DNA of 6,859 bases, taken from the NCBI GenBank assembly GCA_964434955.1, contig CAYSXI010000234.1, positions 1 to 6,859 on the forward strand. Direction: 5' to 3'. The position numbers and the translations under genes are program-made. Every line of letters starts with the position of its first letter. The stretch's first letter is position 1. The notes beneath the pieces are model-generated. The model saw only the letters and a program-made list of their open reading frames with translations, ran no database searches and was not told the DNA's origin. Positions 1 to 6,577 of this stretch are shown here, one piece after another. The stretch comes from JANQLU01 sp964434955 (GTDB taxonomy: Bacteria > Planctomycetota > Planctomycetia > Pirellulales > Pirellulaceae).

Positions 1-905
1 GGAATCACCGACGATTCCGGGTAAAGCGGTTGGCTCGTCCACCAAAGCGTCACGTTGGCCGTGTCTTTTCCAAGGTTTCGAATGTAAAGCTTGTCAAACT
101 TGGCGACGTCTTTTACGAAAATCGGATCGTCATTGGGACGCTTTGTATACTTGTACTTGTCGTCACTGGACGGAATGTCCATCAACTGACGCGCCTCTTC
201 CGAACTCGGGCGTGCTCCGAGCGGGACCGTCGAAACAAAAAGTCGTTGGTCGGTTTGGATCTCGACGTTCTTGAGTTCGAAGCCCCAAATGGCGACTTCG
301 AAACCTTCGGGGTCTCCATCAACCGGTGTCTGGTCGATTTTGAATTCCCGTTTGAATTGCCCCGTGTAAGGAATTCGTCCGACCGACTCTAGCAGGTCCA
401 TCGGTCGATCAACGACCATCACGAATCCGAGCATGCAAAACACGACCATCACTCCGGCCGCCCAGGTTACCCAAAGAAGGAATCCCTCTTTCATGGTACC
501 CAGGATTTCGGTGGAACGCGTTTTGGACATCAGTGCAACAAGCCCAAAGCCGATGACGGGAGCGGCAACCACCGCTAACAGCACCCAGACCGAGAAATGT
601 TGGCCAAAATCGGCACCCGGATCATCGGCGCCCAGAAAGCTCACCGTTGCAAAATATCTCCAGGCAATCAAACCGATCATCACGATTCCCGCAACGACCG
701 AAAAAATGGAACCAAACAGATTTCGACGTTGCTGAGTCGAATCCAGGTCGTTAAATCCCGGCAGTTTTGACAGGGCGACAAACAGTCCGACAAAAACAAA
801 CACAATGGCCAGACCGGCGGTGATTCCCACCGAAATGATCCAAACAGGCGTCAGCCAGTTGGAGATTTTTTCTGCTTGGGCGAGCAGGATGGAAGAATCA
901 ATCAT
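1..905 (-). CDS. Multi-spanning membrane protein, partial (3' end beyond window)
   Basis: The reading frame is open for 301 codons from an ATG at 905-903 to the left window edge, so the C-terminus is missing. Four hydrophobic stretches are visible in the first 166 residues, at about 21-45, 63-83, 104-126 and 142-166. They suggest a four-helix inner-membrane domain. From about residue 167 the protein becomes soluble and is rich in charged residues and beta-type sequence, ending in the window with a short Trp-Trp-Thr-containing stretch (about 288-290). I do not recognise the family. A planctomycete membrane protein or a permease-like subunit is possible, but no transporter motif is visible. No clear Shine-Dalgarno sequence precedes the ATG. 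The start is chosen because the first hydrophobic segment follows it at a normal distance. A candidate promoter lies about 45 bases upstream. The coding assignment is fairly sure; the function is unknown. Confidence 0.8.
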   Translation of the reverse strand, partial: MIDSSILLAQAEKISNWLTPVWIISVGITAGLAIVFVFVGLFVALSKLPGFNDLDSTQQRRNLFGSIFSVVAGIVMIGLIAWRYFATVSFLGADDPGADFGQHFSVWVLLAVVAAPVIGFGLVALMSKTRSTEILGTMKEGFLLWVTWAAGVMVVFCMLGFVMVVDRPMDLLESVGRIPYTGQFKREFKIDQTPVDGDPEGFEVAIWGFELKNVEIQTDQRLFVSTVPLGARPSSEEARQLMDIPSSDDKYKYTKRPNDDPIFVKDVAKFDKLYIRNLGKDTANVTLWWTSQPLYPESSVI

Positions 906-948
906 CGGGATCTGACGTCGGGAAAATGACCAAAAAATAGAAGCGTGT

Positions 949-977
949 ATTATTCCTAGACGTTGGCTGCCTTTGAA
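949..977 (-). promoter_or_regulatory. Candidate sigma-70-type promoter for the membrane protein gene
   Basis: Read on the minus strand, TTCAAA (977-972) and AATAAT (954-949) are separated by exactly 17 bases. They match the -35 and -10 consensus at 4 of 6 and 5 of 6 positions. The start codon at 905 would then have a leader of roughly 35-40 nt. This is only a consensus match in A/T-richer intergenic DNA, so it is a suggestion. Confidence 0.35.
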
Positions 978-1124
978 GGGGGCAAAATGGCGGGAATGAC
1001 GCAAATCAGCCGGGACAACCAATCATTTGTTACGACCGTTCTTTTTGAACTTGCTTCCAGCAAATCCAAGCCAAATGGGCCTTAACCTATCCCTACGTGA
1101 GTGGTCGAGAATCAGTTCATCGGT

Positions 1125-1138
1125 CCTGAAAGTTCAGG
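1125..1138. terminator. Weak hairpin downstream of the acylphosphatase gene
   Basis: CCTGAA (1125-1130) and TTCAGG (1133-1138) form a perfect inverted repeat around a 2-base centre. In RNA this would be a 5-bp stem with a 4-base loop. It lies about 43 bases past the acylphosphatase stop codon, where an operon terminator would be expected. No T-run follows on the minus strand, so intrinsic termination is uncertain. The rest of 906-1180 holds no gene that I can see. Confidence 0.22.
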
Positions 1139-1180
1139 CCAAACAGGCAAACTATGCCGAATATTTCCAGCGATCAAAGC

Positions 1181-1450
1181 CTAACTCGAGATCCGGAATC
1201 GCTCGAACTCACCGGTCGCTTCCTGCTCGCGAATTTCGTGTTCGGCAATATAGGTATCCCTTCTCTGACAAATCGTTTCCACGAATTGCTTCAAAACGGG
1301 TCGCTCTCCTTCGCAAACCAATTCGACCGTTCGATCTGGCAAGTTTCGGACGAATCCCGTTACCTCAAACCGATGGCTTGTTTCCAATACGGTATATCGG
1401 AATCCCACACCCTGGACATTCCCACGAAAAAGGACCTGGTATCGGCTCAA
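1181..1450 (-). CDS. acyP: Acylphosphatase (EC 3.6.1.7 family)
   Basis: This is an 89-residue protein, the usual length for the small single-domain cytosolic acylphosphatases that hydrolyse the carboxyl-phosphate bond of acyl phosphates. The signature GNVQGVGFRY is at residues 10-19, with the phosphate-binding Arg at 18. The second signature, GFVRNLPDRTVE, is at 32-43 and carries the catalytic Asn at 36. Both key residues are present, so the enzyme should be active. The start is a TTG at 1450-1448. Its TTGA overlaps the stop codon of the upstream VWA gene by four bases, a classic coupling arrangement, and no other start lies before the conserved core. It is the last gene of the ATPase-VWA-acylphosphatase operon. 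The substrate is not known even for well-studied family members; carbamoyl phosphate and 1,3-bisphosphoglycerate are often cited. The family call is firm; the link to the operon's task is inference. Confidence 0.93.
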   Translation of the reverse strand: MSRYQVLFRGNVQGVGFRYTVLETSHRFEVTGFVRNLPDRTVELVCEGERPVLKQFVETICQRRDTYIAEHEIREQEATGEFERFRISS

Positions 1451-3213
1451 AGGATCTCACGCTTTCTCTGGATGTAATCCCAGATGACGAAACGATCCAA
1501 GTCATTTCCCGACGTAAAAACGACGCGTCCTTTGGTTTGTTCCGTCAAACGTTGAAAGAGAGCATTGCGTATGCGCAAACCCGTCAAACGATGGGCAAAC
1601 CGAATATCTTCCTCGTTCTGCGACCAACTGGGCACCAAAAACATGTTAATGGTGATCCCGTCGCGCTGACAAAGCATGCCCTCGCGCATCGTGGCCGCCT
1701 CAGTTACCGGGTGGGGCGGATAAAGCAAATAGAGTTCGGAATCTTCAAAGTGCGCCGTGGGTAGCCCATCGGTAATCAAAACAATTTGTCGATTCGGCGT
1801 CGGCTGGTTGGACAAAATTTGCCGAGCAAGCTGAAGCGAATGTTGAATGTTGGTGAAATGCGGATGCACCATGTATTCGCTGACTTCCGGCCGAGCCATA
1901 TCGATTTTCAATTGAACAAAGGGATCGTGAAGCGTGACCGGCTTGGGCAACAAATCGATGATTTCCCCCTGCTGCCTCAATTTGGCGAAGGTATACATCT
2001 CAATAAACGAAATTGAGTCCCCCGGGTATTCACTGCGGATCAGGCCATCCATCGCCAAAGCCATTCGTTTGACGTTGATGTATTGACCGTCGTATCGCAT
2101 CGATCCGCTCATATCCATGATCACGACCGTCGCACATTTTTGCGTGTTCCGCGTCTGATGAACTTCGATGTCTTCGCTCTTGAGGCGAATCGGCAATTCG
2201 ACTTTCCCATTCTCCGAGCTCTGTCGAAGCATCGCGTTGACCATGGATTGGGGAATATCCATTTGCGTCAATGAATCACCAAACTCGTAGGGTTTCGTCT
2301 GCGGCAATTCGACAGCGCCTTCGCCAACCACGATTTCGTCGCGATGCCGCCCGGTGCGCGATGCCTGAAGGTTGCTGAATATCCGCGATAGAAGTTTCCC
2401 TTGAAAAACTTTGTAGGCCTTCGGGGTCAACTGGAACCGACCCGAGGAATCCTTTTCCAGTCCCTGGCGTTCTGCGGCTTCGCGAACATGGTTTTCGATC
2501 TGTCTTTGAATCTCTTCCAGCGATTGAACATCCGTTTCCGGGATCATGTCTCGAAGCTGTTCGAAATCGATGATTCCAATCTGCGCATTTTTCATCGCTT
2601 CTTCAATCTGCCGGAGCAGTTCATCAATCTTTTCGAGCTCCTCCTTGATTTCCAGTGCTTCCGGAATCGTCATTGACTCCCGCCCAACGAAATCATATTT
2701 GCCGGCAAGCTCGTCAATCTCGTATTTGTCCTCCAATCGCGACATCAGCCCATTGAGATGCCTCGCGAAAGGATGGGTGTCATCGCCGACGGAATACCAC
2801 AACCGTTCCAGGTCATAGAGCTGTTCTTCATTGACCGCTTTCTTGTAACGCTCACGCTTCGTTTTCGGTATTCCTTCACTCCAGGCATAATCTCGAAAAG
2901 CGGCATCCGCCTTTTGAACGACCCGGTCCGTTTCATAAGTTTCCAGAATTCGCCGTTTGCGTTCCAGCAACATTTGCTTGATCTGGTCGAGCCCCGGACC
3001 CAGATTTGCGAATTGCTCCGGGTTCAACCGGATCGCGCGGGCCAATTCCTCTTCCGTCAGGGTGCGTTGGCTCCCATAAGCCAACATTTGATTCATGATT
3101 GGCGAAACGAAATCTTCGGGCGGTTGCGTTGGGCTGGGAAATTTCTGCGGATCGTATTTTTGATAGGTCTGCAGAATTCCGCCGTGCCGCTTTTTGTCAT
3201 TCGTTGAACTCAC
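1447..3213 (-). CDS. VWA-domain protein, partner of the upstream AAA+ ATPase
   Basis: This is a 588-residue soluble protein without a signal peptide. The N-terminal 350 residues are highly charged and mostly helical, with a likely coiled coil at about 185-250. The C-terminal von Willebrand factor A domain runs from about 358 to 580. Its metal-ion-dependent adhesion site looks complete: DMSGS at 367-371 (Asp367, Ser369, Ser371), Thr454 and Asp482 in ITDG. It should therefore bind Mg2+ and a protein ligand. Proteins of this plan work with a ChlI/MoxR-type AAA+ ATPase, as in ChlD-ChlI, CbbO-CbbQ and NorD-NorQ. From memory, the mycobacterial pair Rv0958-Rv0959 is the closest arrangement I can name. 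The start is GTG at 3213-3211, preceded by a good ribosome site overlapping the ATPase stop codon. The client is unknown. The family call is strong; a role in protein remodelling or metal insertion is inferred. Confidence 0.92.
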   Translation of the reverse strand: MSSTNDKKRHGGILQTYQKYDPQKFPSPTQPPEDFVSPIMNQMLAYGSQRTLTEEELARAIRLNPEQFANLGPGLDQIKQMLLERKRRILETYETDRVVQKADAAFRDYAWSEGIPKTKRERYKKAVNEEQLYDLERLWYSVGDDTHPFARHLNGLMSRLEDKYEIDELAGKYDFVGRESMTIPEALEIKEELEKIDELLRQIEEAMKNAQIGIIDFEQLRDMIPETDVQSLEEIQRQIENHVREAAERQGLEKDSSGRFQLTPKAYKVFQGKLLSRIFSNLQASRTGRHRDEIVVGEGAVELPQTKPYEFGDSLTQMDIPQSMVNAMLRQSSENGKVELPIRLKSEDIEVHQTRNTQKCATVVIMDMSGSMRYDGQYINVKRMALAMDGLIRSEYPGDSISFIEMYTFAKLRQQGEIIDLLPKPVTLHDPFVQLKIDMARPEVSEYMVHPHFTNIQHSLQLARQILSNQPTPNRQIVLITDGLPTAHFEDSELYLLYPPHPVTEAATMREGMLCQRDGITINMFLVPSWSQNEEDIRFAHRLTGLRIRNALFQRLTEQTKGRVVFTSGNDLDRFVIWDYIQRKREIL

Positions 3214-3217
3214 GCGG

Positions 3218-3223
3218 CACCTC
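3218..3223 (-). promoter_or_regulatory. Ribosome binding site fixing the GTG start of the VWA gene
   Basis: Minus-strand GAGGTG at 3223-3218 lies four bases before the GTG start; the GAGG core is six bases away. Its first G is the last base of the ATPase stop codon TAG. The 9-nt intergenic space and this overlap point to coupled translation of ATPase and VWA protein, and they support GTG over any downstream ATG. Confidence 0.7.
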
Positions 3224-4682
3224 TATATCTCGTAGGCACTTTGACCATGCTTTTGTGATCGAGAGATCATGTCTCGCGAATAAAGCCCCGCAAGCACAAA
3301 TTCGACACAGGACGCACGGACGGCGGGATCCGTTGACGCATTGACTTCAAAGGCTTTGTCCCATGCCGGCGGGACGCGTTCCAGGCGTTTGGCGTACTCC
3401 TCGGACGGAATCATGTCACCCACCTCAATTTTTACGCCCTTCCCAAAGATCTCCGCGATCTCGGCAAGACCATGTTGATTCACGTATTCATCGAAAACCG
3501 TCCCAATGGCCTCCGCAATCACGTTGTCGAGAACCTGTTTCTCATTCATCTGGTGCGAACCCATCAAATCCAATTCGAGTTTGCCCAATGAAGACGATAC
3601 GAGATGCCCCAAGTCGCTGATCCGGGGAACGGCAGGCTTTTCGTTTTGAATGACGCCGCGCTGACGAGCGCTTGCCACCATCGTTCGATAGTTTGCGATG
3701 CTAAACCTGGCGCTCACCCCCGACTGCTGGTCGATGAATTTGCTTTTTCGCGCTTCGATCGTGATCTGTTCGCAAATCTCTTTCATGAAAAATGGAACGC
3801 GGACGGGAAACTCGCCATCCAGGTCGATTGCAGATTCCTGTTCCATGATCTCAATCCCCATCTCGCGTTCGCGAGGATAGTGAGTCTGAATCAGCGAGCC
3901 AATCCGATCCTTCAACTGGGGAATGACTTTTCCACTGCGGTTGTAGGTCGATGGGTTGGCAGAAAAAAGGATCAGCACATCGATTTCAAATCGAATCGGG
4001 TAGCCACGAATTTGTACATCGCGCTCTTCGAGAATATTGAACAAACCGACCTGAACCAACTCATCGAGTTCGGGAAGTTCATTGACCGCGAAGATCCCGC
4101 GATGCATTCTCGGGATCAATCCAAAGTGCAGGGCCTCTTCCGTCGACATGCTGCTGCCGCCCGCAAGTTTGGCAGGATCGATTTCGCCAATGATGTCCGC
4201 GAACTTCGTTCCTGCCTCTTCCGTCGACATGCTGCTGCCGCCCGCAAGTCGACGGAAGAGGCCCTGCAGGGAAAGAGTGTANNNNNNNNNNTTTGATCCG
4301 GAGATTTCTCGGCCAGCAAATCATGGGCAAAGCGGCTCAGCGGCTTGGTCGGATCTTCGTGAAATGGTGAATCCGGACAGTCCAAGTAAGGCACCACGTC
4401 ATCAAGCATATTCGCCAACGCCCGCATCAGGCGACTCTTGGCCTGCCCCTTTTCTCCAAGGAACAGGATGTCATGCCCCGAAATCAAGGCGATATTGATT
4501 TCGGGAATCACGGTGTGATCGTAGCCGACGACCCCGGAATACATGGACTCGCCCTTGGAAAGCCTGCGAAGAAAGTTGTCGCGAATTTCTTCTTTGACCG
4601 TTTTTGATTGCCAGCCGCTATTGTTCAGATCTTGCAGCGTTGTGGGACGAGATTGGCTTTTGCTTTCAACCGACGTGCTCAA
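3223..4682 (-). CDS. AAA+ ATPase, ChlI/MoxR-like, interrupted by assembly gap
   Basis: One gene is seen as two parts. The N-terminal part (4682-4293) gives 130 residues with a Walker A variant GEKGQAKS at 76-83. The C-terminal part has genuine sequence from about 4212 to 3223. Its first 'ATG' at 4230 lies in scrambled sequence and is not a true start. Counting from there, it has a Walker B-like strand GIFAVNE (45-51), sensor 1 Asn in SANP (90-93), an arginine-finger candidate in KDRIGS (107-112) and a sensor 2 candidate in SARF (173-176). This fits the Mg-chelatase subunit I-like AAA+ family, which hydrolyses ATP to remodel a client together with a VWA partner, here the next gene. The start is TTG at 4682-4680, supported by a close GAGGAAG and by family-like residues right after it (TLQDLNNSGW). 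The segment between Walker A and B is partly missing. A 10-base gap would break frame, but its true length is unknown. The family is secure; a real pseudogene is less likely than an assembly fault. Confidence 0.9.
4127..4268. repeat. Direct plus inverted repeat cluster next to the assembly gap
   Basis: A 36-bp stretch at 4133-4168 recurs perfectly at 4214-4249, offset by 81 bp and in frame; it encodes LAGGSSMSTEEA on the minus strand. In addition, 4127-4147 (21 bp) matches the reverse complement of 4248-4268. The second direct copy and this inverted piece abut each other and end 13 bases from the N run. The copy at 4133-4168 sits where the family pattern (GEIDPAKLAGG... then LHFGLIPR) expects it. 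The copy at 4214-4249 and the inverted piece look misplaced. The likeliest cause is a foldback or chimeric contig end. Confidence 0.9.
4282..4291. other. Assembly gap of ten Ns
   Basis: Ten undetermined bases interrupt the ATPase gene between its Walker A and Walker B motifs. The reading frames on the two sides do not join across a ten-base gap. A true gap of length 3n+2 would be needed if the flanking bases were genuine. A round ten Ns is more likely a placeholder than a measured length. Confidence 0.98.
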
Positions 4683-4686
4683 CTTA

Positions 4687-4693
4687 CTTCCTC
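4687..4693 (-). promoter_or_regulatory. Ribosome binding site for the TTG start of the ATPase gene
   Basis: Minus-strand GAGGAAG at 4693-4687 lies four bases before the TTG start; its GAGG core is seven bases away. An in-frame TGA at 4694-4692 directly precedes it, so translation cannot begin further upstream. This makes TTG at 4682 the best start, since the first in-frame ATG would remove 46 residues, including the family-like N-terminus. Confidence 0.7.
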
Positions 4694-4713
4694 ATACTTT
4701 TGCTTTTGATTTT

Positions 4714-4756
4714 GGGTCGTGATCAACCGTGAATGCATTATAGGGCGGGTCGTGAT
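4714..4756 (-). promoter_or_regulatory. Candidate operon promoter with TATAAT flanked by 10-bp direct repeats
   Basis: A perfect TATAAT is read on the minus strand at 4742-4737, about 55 bases before the ATPase start codon. No good -35 match is seen 16-18 bases upstream. The 10-mer ATCACGACCC occurs on the minus strand at 4756-4747 and again at 4723-4714. The copies are 33 bases apart start to start, close to three helical turns, with the -10 hexamer between them. This is the layout of a possible two-site operator; the factor is unknown. The rest of 4683-4976 holds a T8 run at 4766-4773 and no convincing gene. Confidence 0.45.
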
Positions 4757-4976
4757 GCGAGTAGCTTTTTTTTGGCCTCTGCGAGCCGGCCGCCCCCTTT
4801 GTTGTGCCCGAAAACCCGACTGCTTCTTTTCTGCCAGCAAGAAACTAATTTTCCGTCTTGTCGTTGGCTTTACGAAAAAATCTGATGCGACAAAATCGAA
4901 AATCTGGCGCGGACAGTTGGAAAACCGCAAAAATTGTCCCGACACAATGACTTCCCGTTTTTCGGCTGAAAATTTC

Positions 4977-5594
4977 ATGAAGAATCCATTTCTGTTTTTT
5001 GACCTGGGAAACGTTCTCGTTTCGTTTGATCACGAACGGGCCGTCCAAAACCTCAAAGCTTCCTGCGACATATCCGAGGAGCGAATGCGGACAATCTTGA
5101 GTGCTTCAAGCCTGAAAGACGATTACGAAAAGGGGCTTGTGTCGACCGAGTCGGCTTATCGGCAGTTTTGTGAAATCGCCAAATGCCGCGCGCCGCTCGA
5201 GGAGTTTGTGACGGGGATCGCTGATATCTTTACGCTCAATTCGGCAATTCTGCCTTTGCTCGCCAGCCTCAAATCGGCCGGTTTTCGAATGGGCATTTTG
5301 TCCAATACTTGCGAAGCTCATTGGCAGTTCCTCGAGTCCCGAATGTCTGTCCTGCGCGATTTCTTTGATTGCCGGGTCCTCAGTTACGAAGTCCAGTCGA
5401 TGAAACCTGAGCCCAAGATCTATCAGGCGGCGGCCGATGCCAGCAACCGCGATCCGGCCGATCTTTGGTTCACGGACGACCTTGACCGAAACGTGGAAGG
5501 CGCCATTGCGTGCGGGTGGCGGGCTCACCCGTTTGTCGGCGTCCGGCAACTCCGCTCCGATTTGCATGGAATCGGCGTGCTCAGCAATTTTTGA
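4977..5594 (+). CDS. HAD-superfamily phosphatase (subfamily IA, YihX-like)
   Basis: This is a 205-residue cytosolic protein of typical length for HAD subfamily IA hydrolases, Mg2+-dependent phosphatases of small metabolites. Motif I is FFDLGNVLV with the nucleophile Asp at 9. The usual second Asp of motif I is Gly11, as in the YihX-like group whose E. coli member is a glucose-1-phosphate phosphatase. Motif II is Ser109 in GILSNT, motif III is Lys143 in SMKPEPK, and motif IV is the Asp pair 167-168 in WFTDDLD. A helical cap lies at about 20-90. The ATG at 4977 puts motif I at the usual distance from the N-terminus. The frame is open upstream, and an ATG at 4947 would add ten unlike residues, so it is less likely. 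No clear ribosome site is visible. The gene diverges from the ATPase operon and converges on the Sir2 gene. The exact substrate cannot be told. Confidence 0.92.
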   Translation: MKNPFLFFDLGNVLVSFDHERAVQNLKASCDISEERMRTILSASSLKDDYEKGLVSTESAYRQFCEIAKCRAPLEEFVTGIADIFTLNSAILPLLASLKSAGFRMGILSNTCEAHWQFLESRMSVLRDFFDCRVLSYEVQSMKPEPKIYQAAADASNRDPADLWFTDDLDRNVEGAIACGWRAHPFVGVRQLRSDLHGIGVLSNF

Positions 5595-5599
5595 GAACC

Positions 5600-5622
5600 C
5601 GTCGCGGATTTGAGATGCGACG
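5600..5622. terminator. Possible bidirectional hairpin between convergent genes
   Basis: CGTCGC (5600-5605) and GCGACG (5617-5622) form a perfect 6-bp stem with an 11-base loop. It lies inside the 32-base gap between the convergent HAD and Sir2 stop codons. Neither strand has a run of Ts right after the stem, so it would be a weak intrinsic terminator at best. Its position is its main support. Confidence 0.3.
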
Positions 5623-5626
5623 AAAG

Positions 5627-6436
5627 CTACAAAATCCGATCGACGTTTTTGACAAACTCCAACGCGCCACTGGAAACACCAATGGATTGCTGGTCGGGAA
5701 CATCGGCCTCTCGTGGATTGACGCGTATCAACATCGGCCGCATTCGCTCACATTCAAAACGGACGGTCGGAACGGCTGAGCCCGCGCCAAACTCCAGAAC
5801 GACCAATCGCTTGTTCAAGTTCCGTTGAATGAACTCTCGATATCGAATTTCCTGTTCTGCGGTTCTCGAGGAAATCCAGCCATGATCGCCAAACATCAAA
5901 ATATTGGGACGCGCAACCGATTCGCAATTCGGGCATCGAGGCAACTCGCCTTGCGCGAGCATGGTCCCTTCATCGACAATCGTGGTTTCACGATTTCGCC
6001 AGATGCTTCGATGACATGGCCCTTTGCATTGCAAGTGTCCGATGGAGCCATGGCATTCGACGATGCGGTCGTCATCGAATCCCGCCTTCTGAAAATGGCC
6101 ATCGACGTTACTCGTAAAAACGAAGTGATCGCGTTGCTTGCACCACTGTCGTAGAATTTCAAAGCCTTCATGCGGCCGAGTTTCTCGGTAAAGATTCAAT
6201 CGATGTCCGTAGAAACCCCATGCCCGGTTCGGGTCTCGCTCAAACCAAAAGGGGTTGGCCAAATCCACAAATGAGAGCCCCAGTTCACGAAATGGCGGAT
6301 ACGCCCGCCAAAATCCCTCGTTTCCTCGAAAATCGGGAAGTCCGGAATCTACGCCCATTCCGGCGCCAGCACCTATCAGGATCGCCTCGGAATCTGCGAT
6401 AATGGATGCAATCTTTTGAAACAAATCTCCGGTCAT
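5627..6436 (-). CDS. Sir2-family NAD-dependent protein deacylase
   Basis: This is a 269-residue cytosolic protein with the sirtuin motifs in order. The NAD-binding loop GAGAGMGVDSGLPDFRG is at 22-38, TSNVDGHFQKAGF at 108-120, the catalytic His129 in ECHGS, and two zinc-binding Cys pairs at 137/141 and 168/171. RPNILMFGD at 176-184 and GAGSAVPT at 217-224 follow. Sirtuins remove acetyl or other acyl groups from lysine while consuming NAD+. Several motifs differ from textbook sirtuins: GAGAGMGVDSG replaces GAGIS-type loops, TSNVDGHF replaces TQNIDGLH, and FGD replaces FGE. It therefore belongs to a divergent bacterial subgroup whose acyl preference I cannot predict. The ATG at 6436 is the natural start, with the first beta strand of the Rossmann fold soon after. 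It converges on the HAD gene and diverges from the right-edge gene. The family is certain; the substrates are unknown. Confidence 0.94.
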   Translation of the reverse strand: MTGDLFQKIASIIADSEAILIGAGAGMGVDSGLPDFRGNEGFWRAYPPFRELGLSFVDLANPFWFERDPNRAWGFYGHRLNLYRETRPHEGFEILRQWCKQRDHFVFTSNVDGHFQKAGFDDDRIVECHGSIGHLQCKGPCHRSIWRNRETTIVDEGTMLAQGELPRCPNCESVARPNILMFGDHGWISSRTAEQEIRYREFIQRNLNKRLVVLEFGAGSAVPTVRFECERMRPMLIRVNPREADVPDQQSIGVSSGALEFVKNVDRIL

Positions 6437-6555
6437 TCCCGTACAACCTAACCCAACCTGAAGTTACCTCGCTTCGACTTCCAGTTTGTAAAATTCACGG
6501 CCGCTTGTCATCAGGAGGCCGTTGAAGACCGAATCCTTTTTCCCCAATGCTTTCG

Positions 6556-6570
6556 CGATACAGCGTATCG
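6556..6570. repeat. Perfect inverted repeat just upstream of the exported-protein gene
   Basis: CGATAC-AGC-GTATCG has two perfect 6-bp arms around a 3-base centre and ends seven bases before the ATG at 6578. It could be an operator or a small hairpin over the ribosome-binding region. The surrounding 6437-6577 region separates the divergent Sir2 and exported-protein genes. It contains one -10-like TAAAAT (6489-6494, plus strand) without a convincing -35. Confidence 0.4.
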
Positions 6571-6577
6571 AGATCCT

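Noticed and set aside
1027..1764. Plus-strand open frame of 245 codons opposite the acylphosphatase and the VWA C-terminus
   Set aside because: It is the antisense of two genes with clear family motifs, starts with TTG, and its translation has a composition typical of a shadow frame.
2758..3344. Two overlapping plus-strand frames opposite the VWA N-terminus and the ATPase C-terminus
   Set aside because: They are antisense to well-supported genes and show no motif, signal or ribosome site of their own.
4133..4249. The 81-bp-offset repeat as a genuine tandem duplication in the protein
   Set aside because: The second copy is joined to an inverted copy of the same sequence and to an N run, and only one copy fits the conserved motif order, so an assembly or amplification artefact is more likely.
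4766..4773. Run of eight Ts in the divergent intergenic region as a terminator tail
   Set aside because: No stable hairpin lies immediately before it on the plus strand, and no gene ends nearby in that direction.
4719..4976. Upstream extension of the HAD reading frame
   Set aside because: It would add 86 residues unlike the family ahead of motif I, which normally lies close to the N-terminus.
4679..4978. Minus-strand open frame of 99 codons between the HAD and ATPase genes, overlapping the ATPase start by 4 bases
   Set aside because: Its translation is low-complexity, Arg/Gln/Lys-rich and unlike any known family, and it covers the divergent promoter region including the perfect TATAAT. The 4-base overlap is probably chance.
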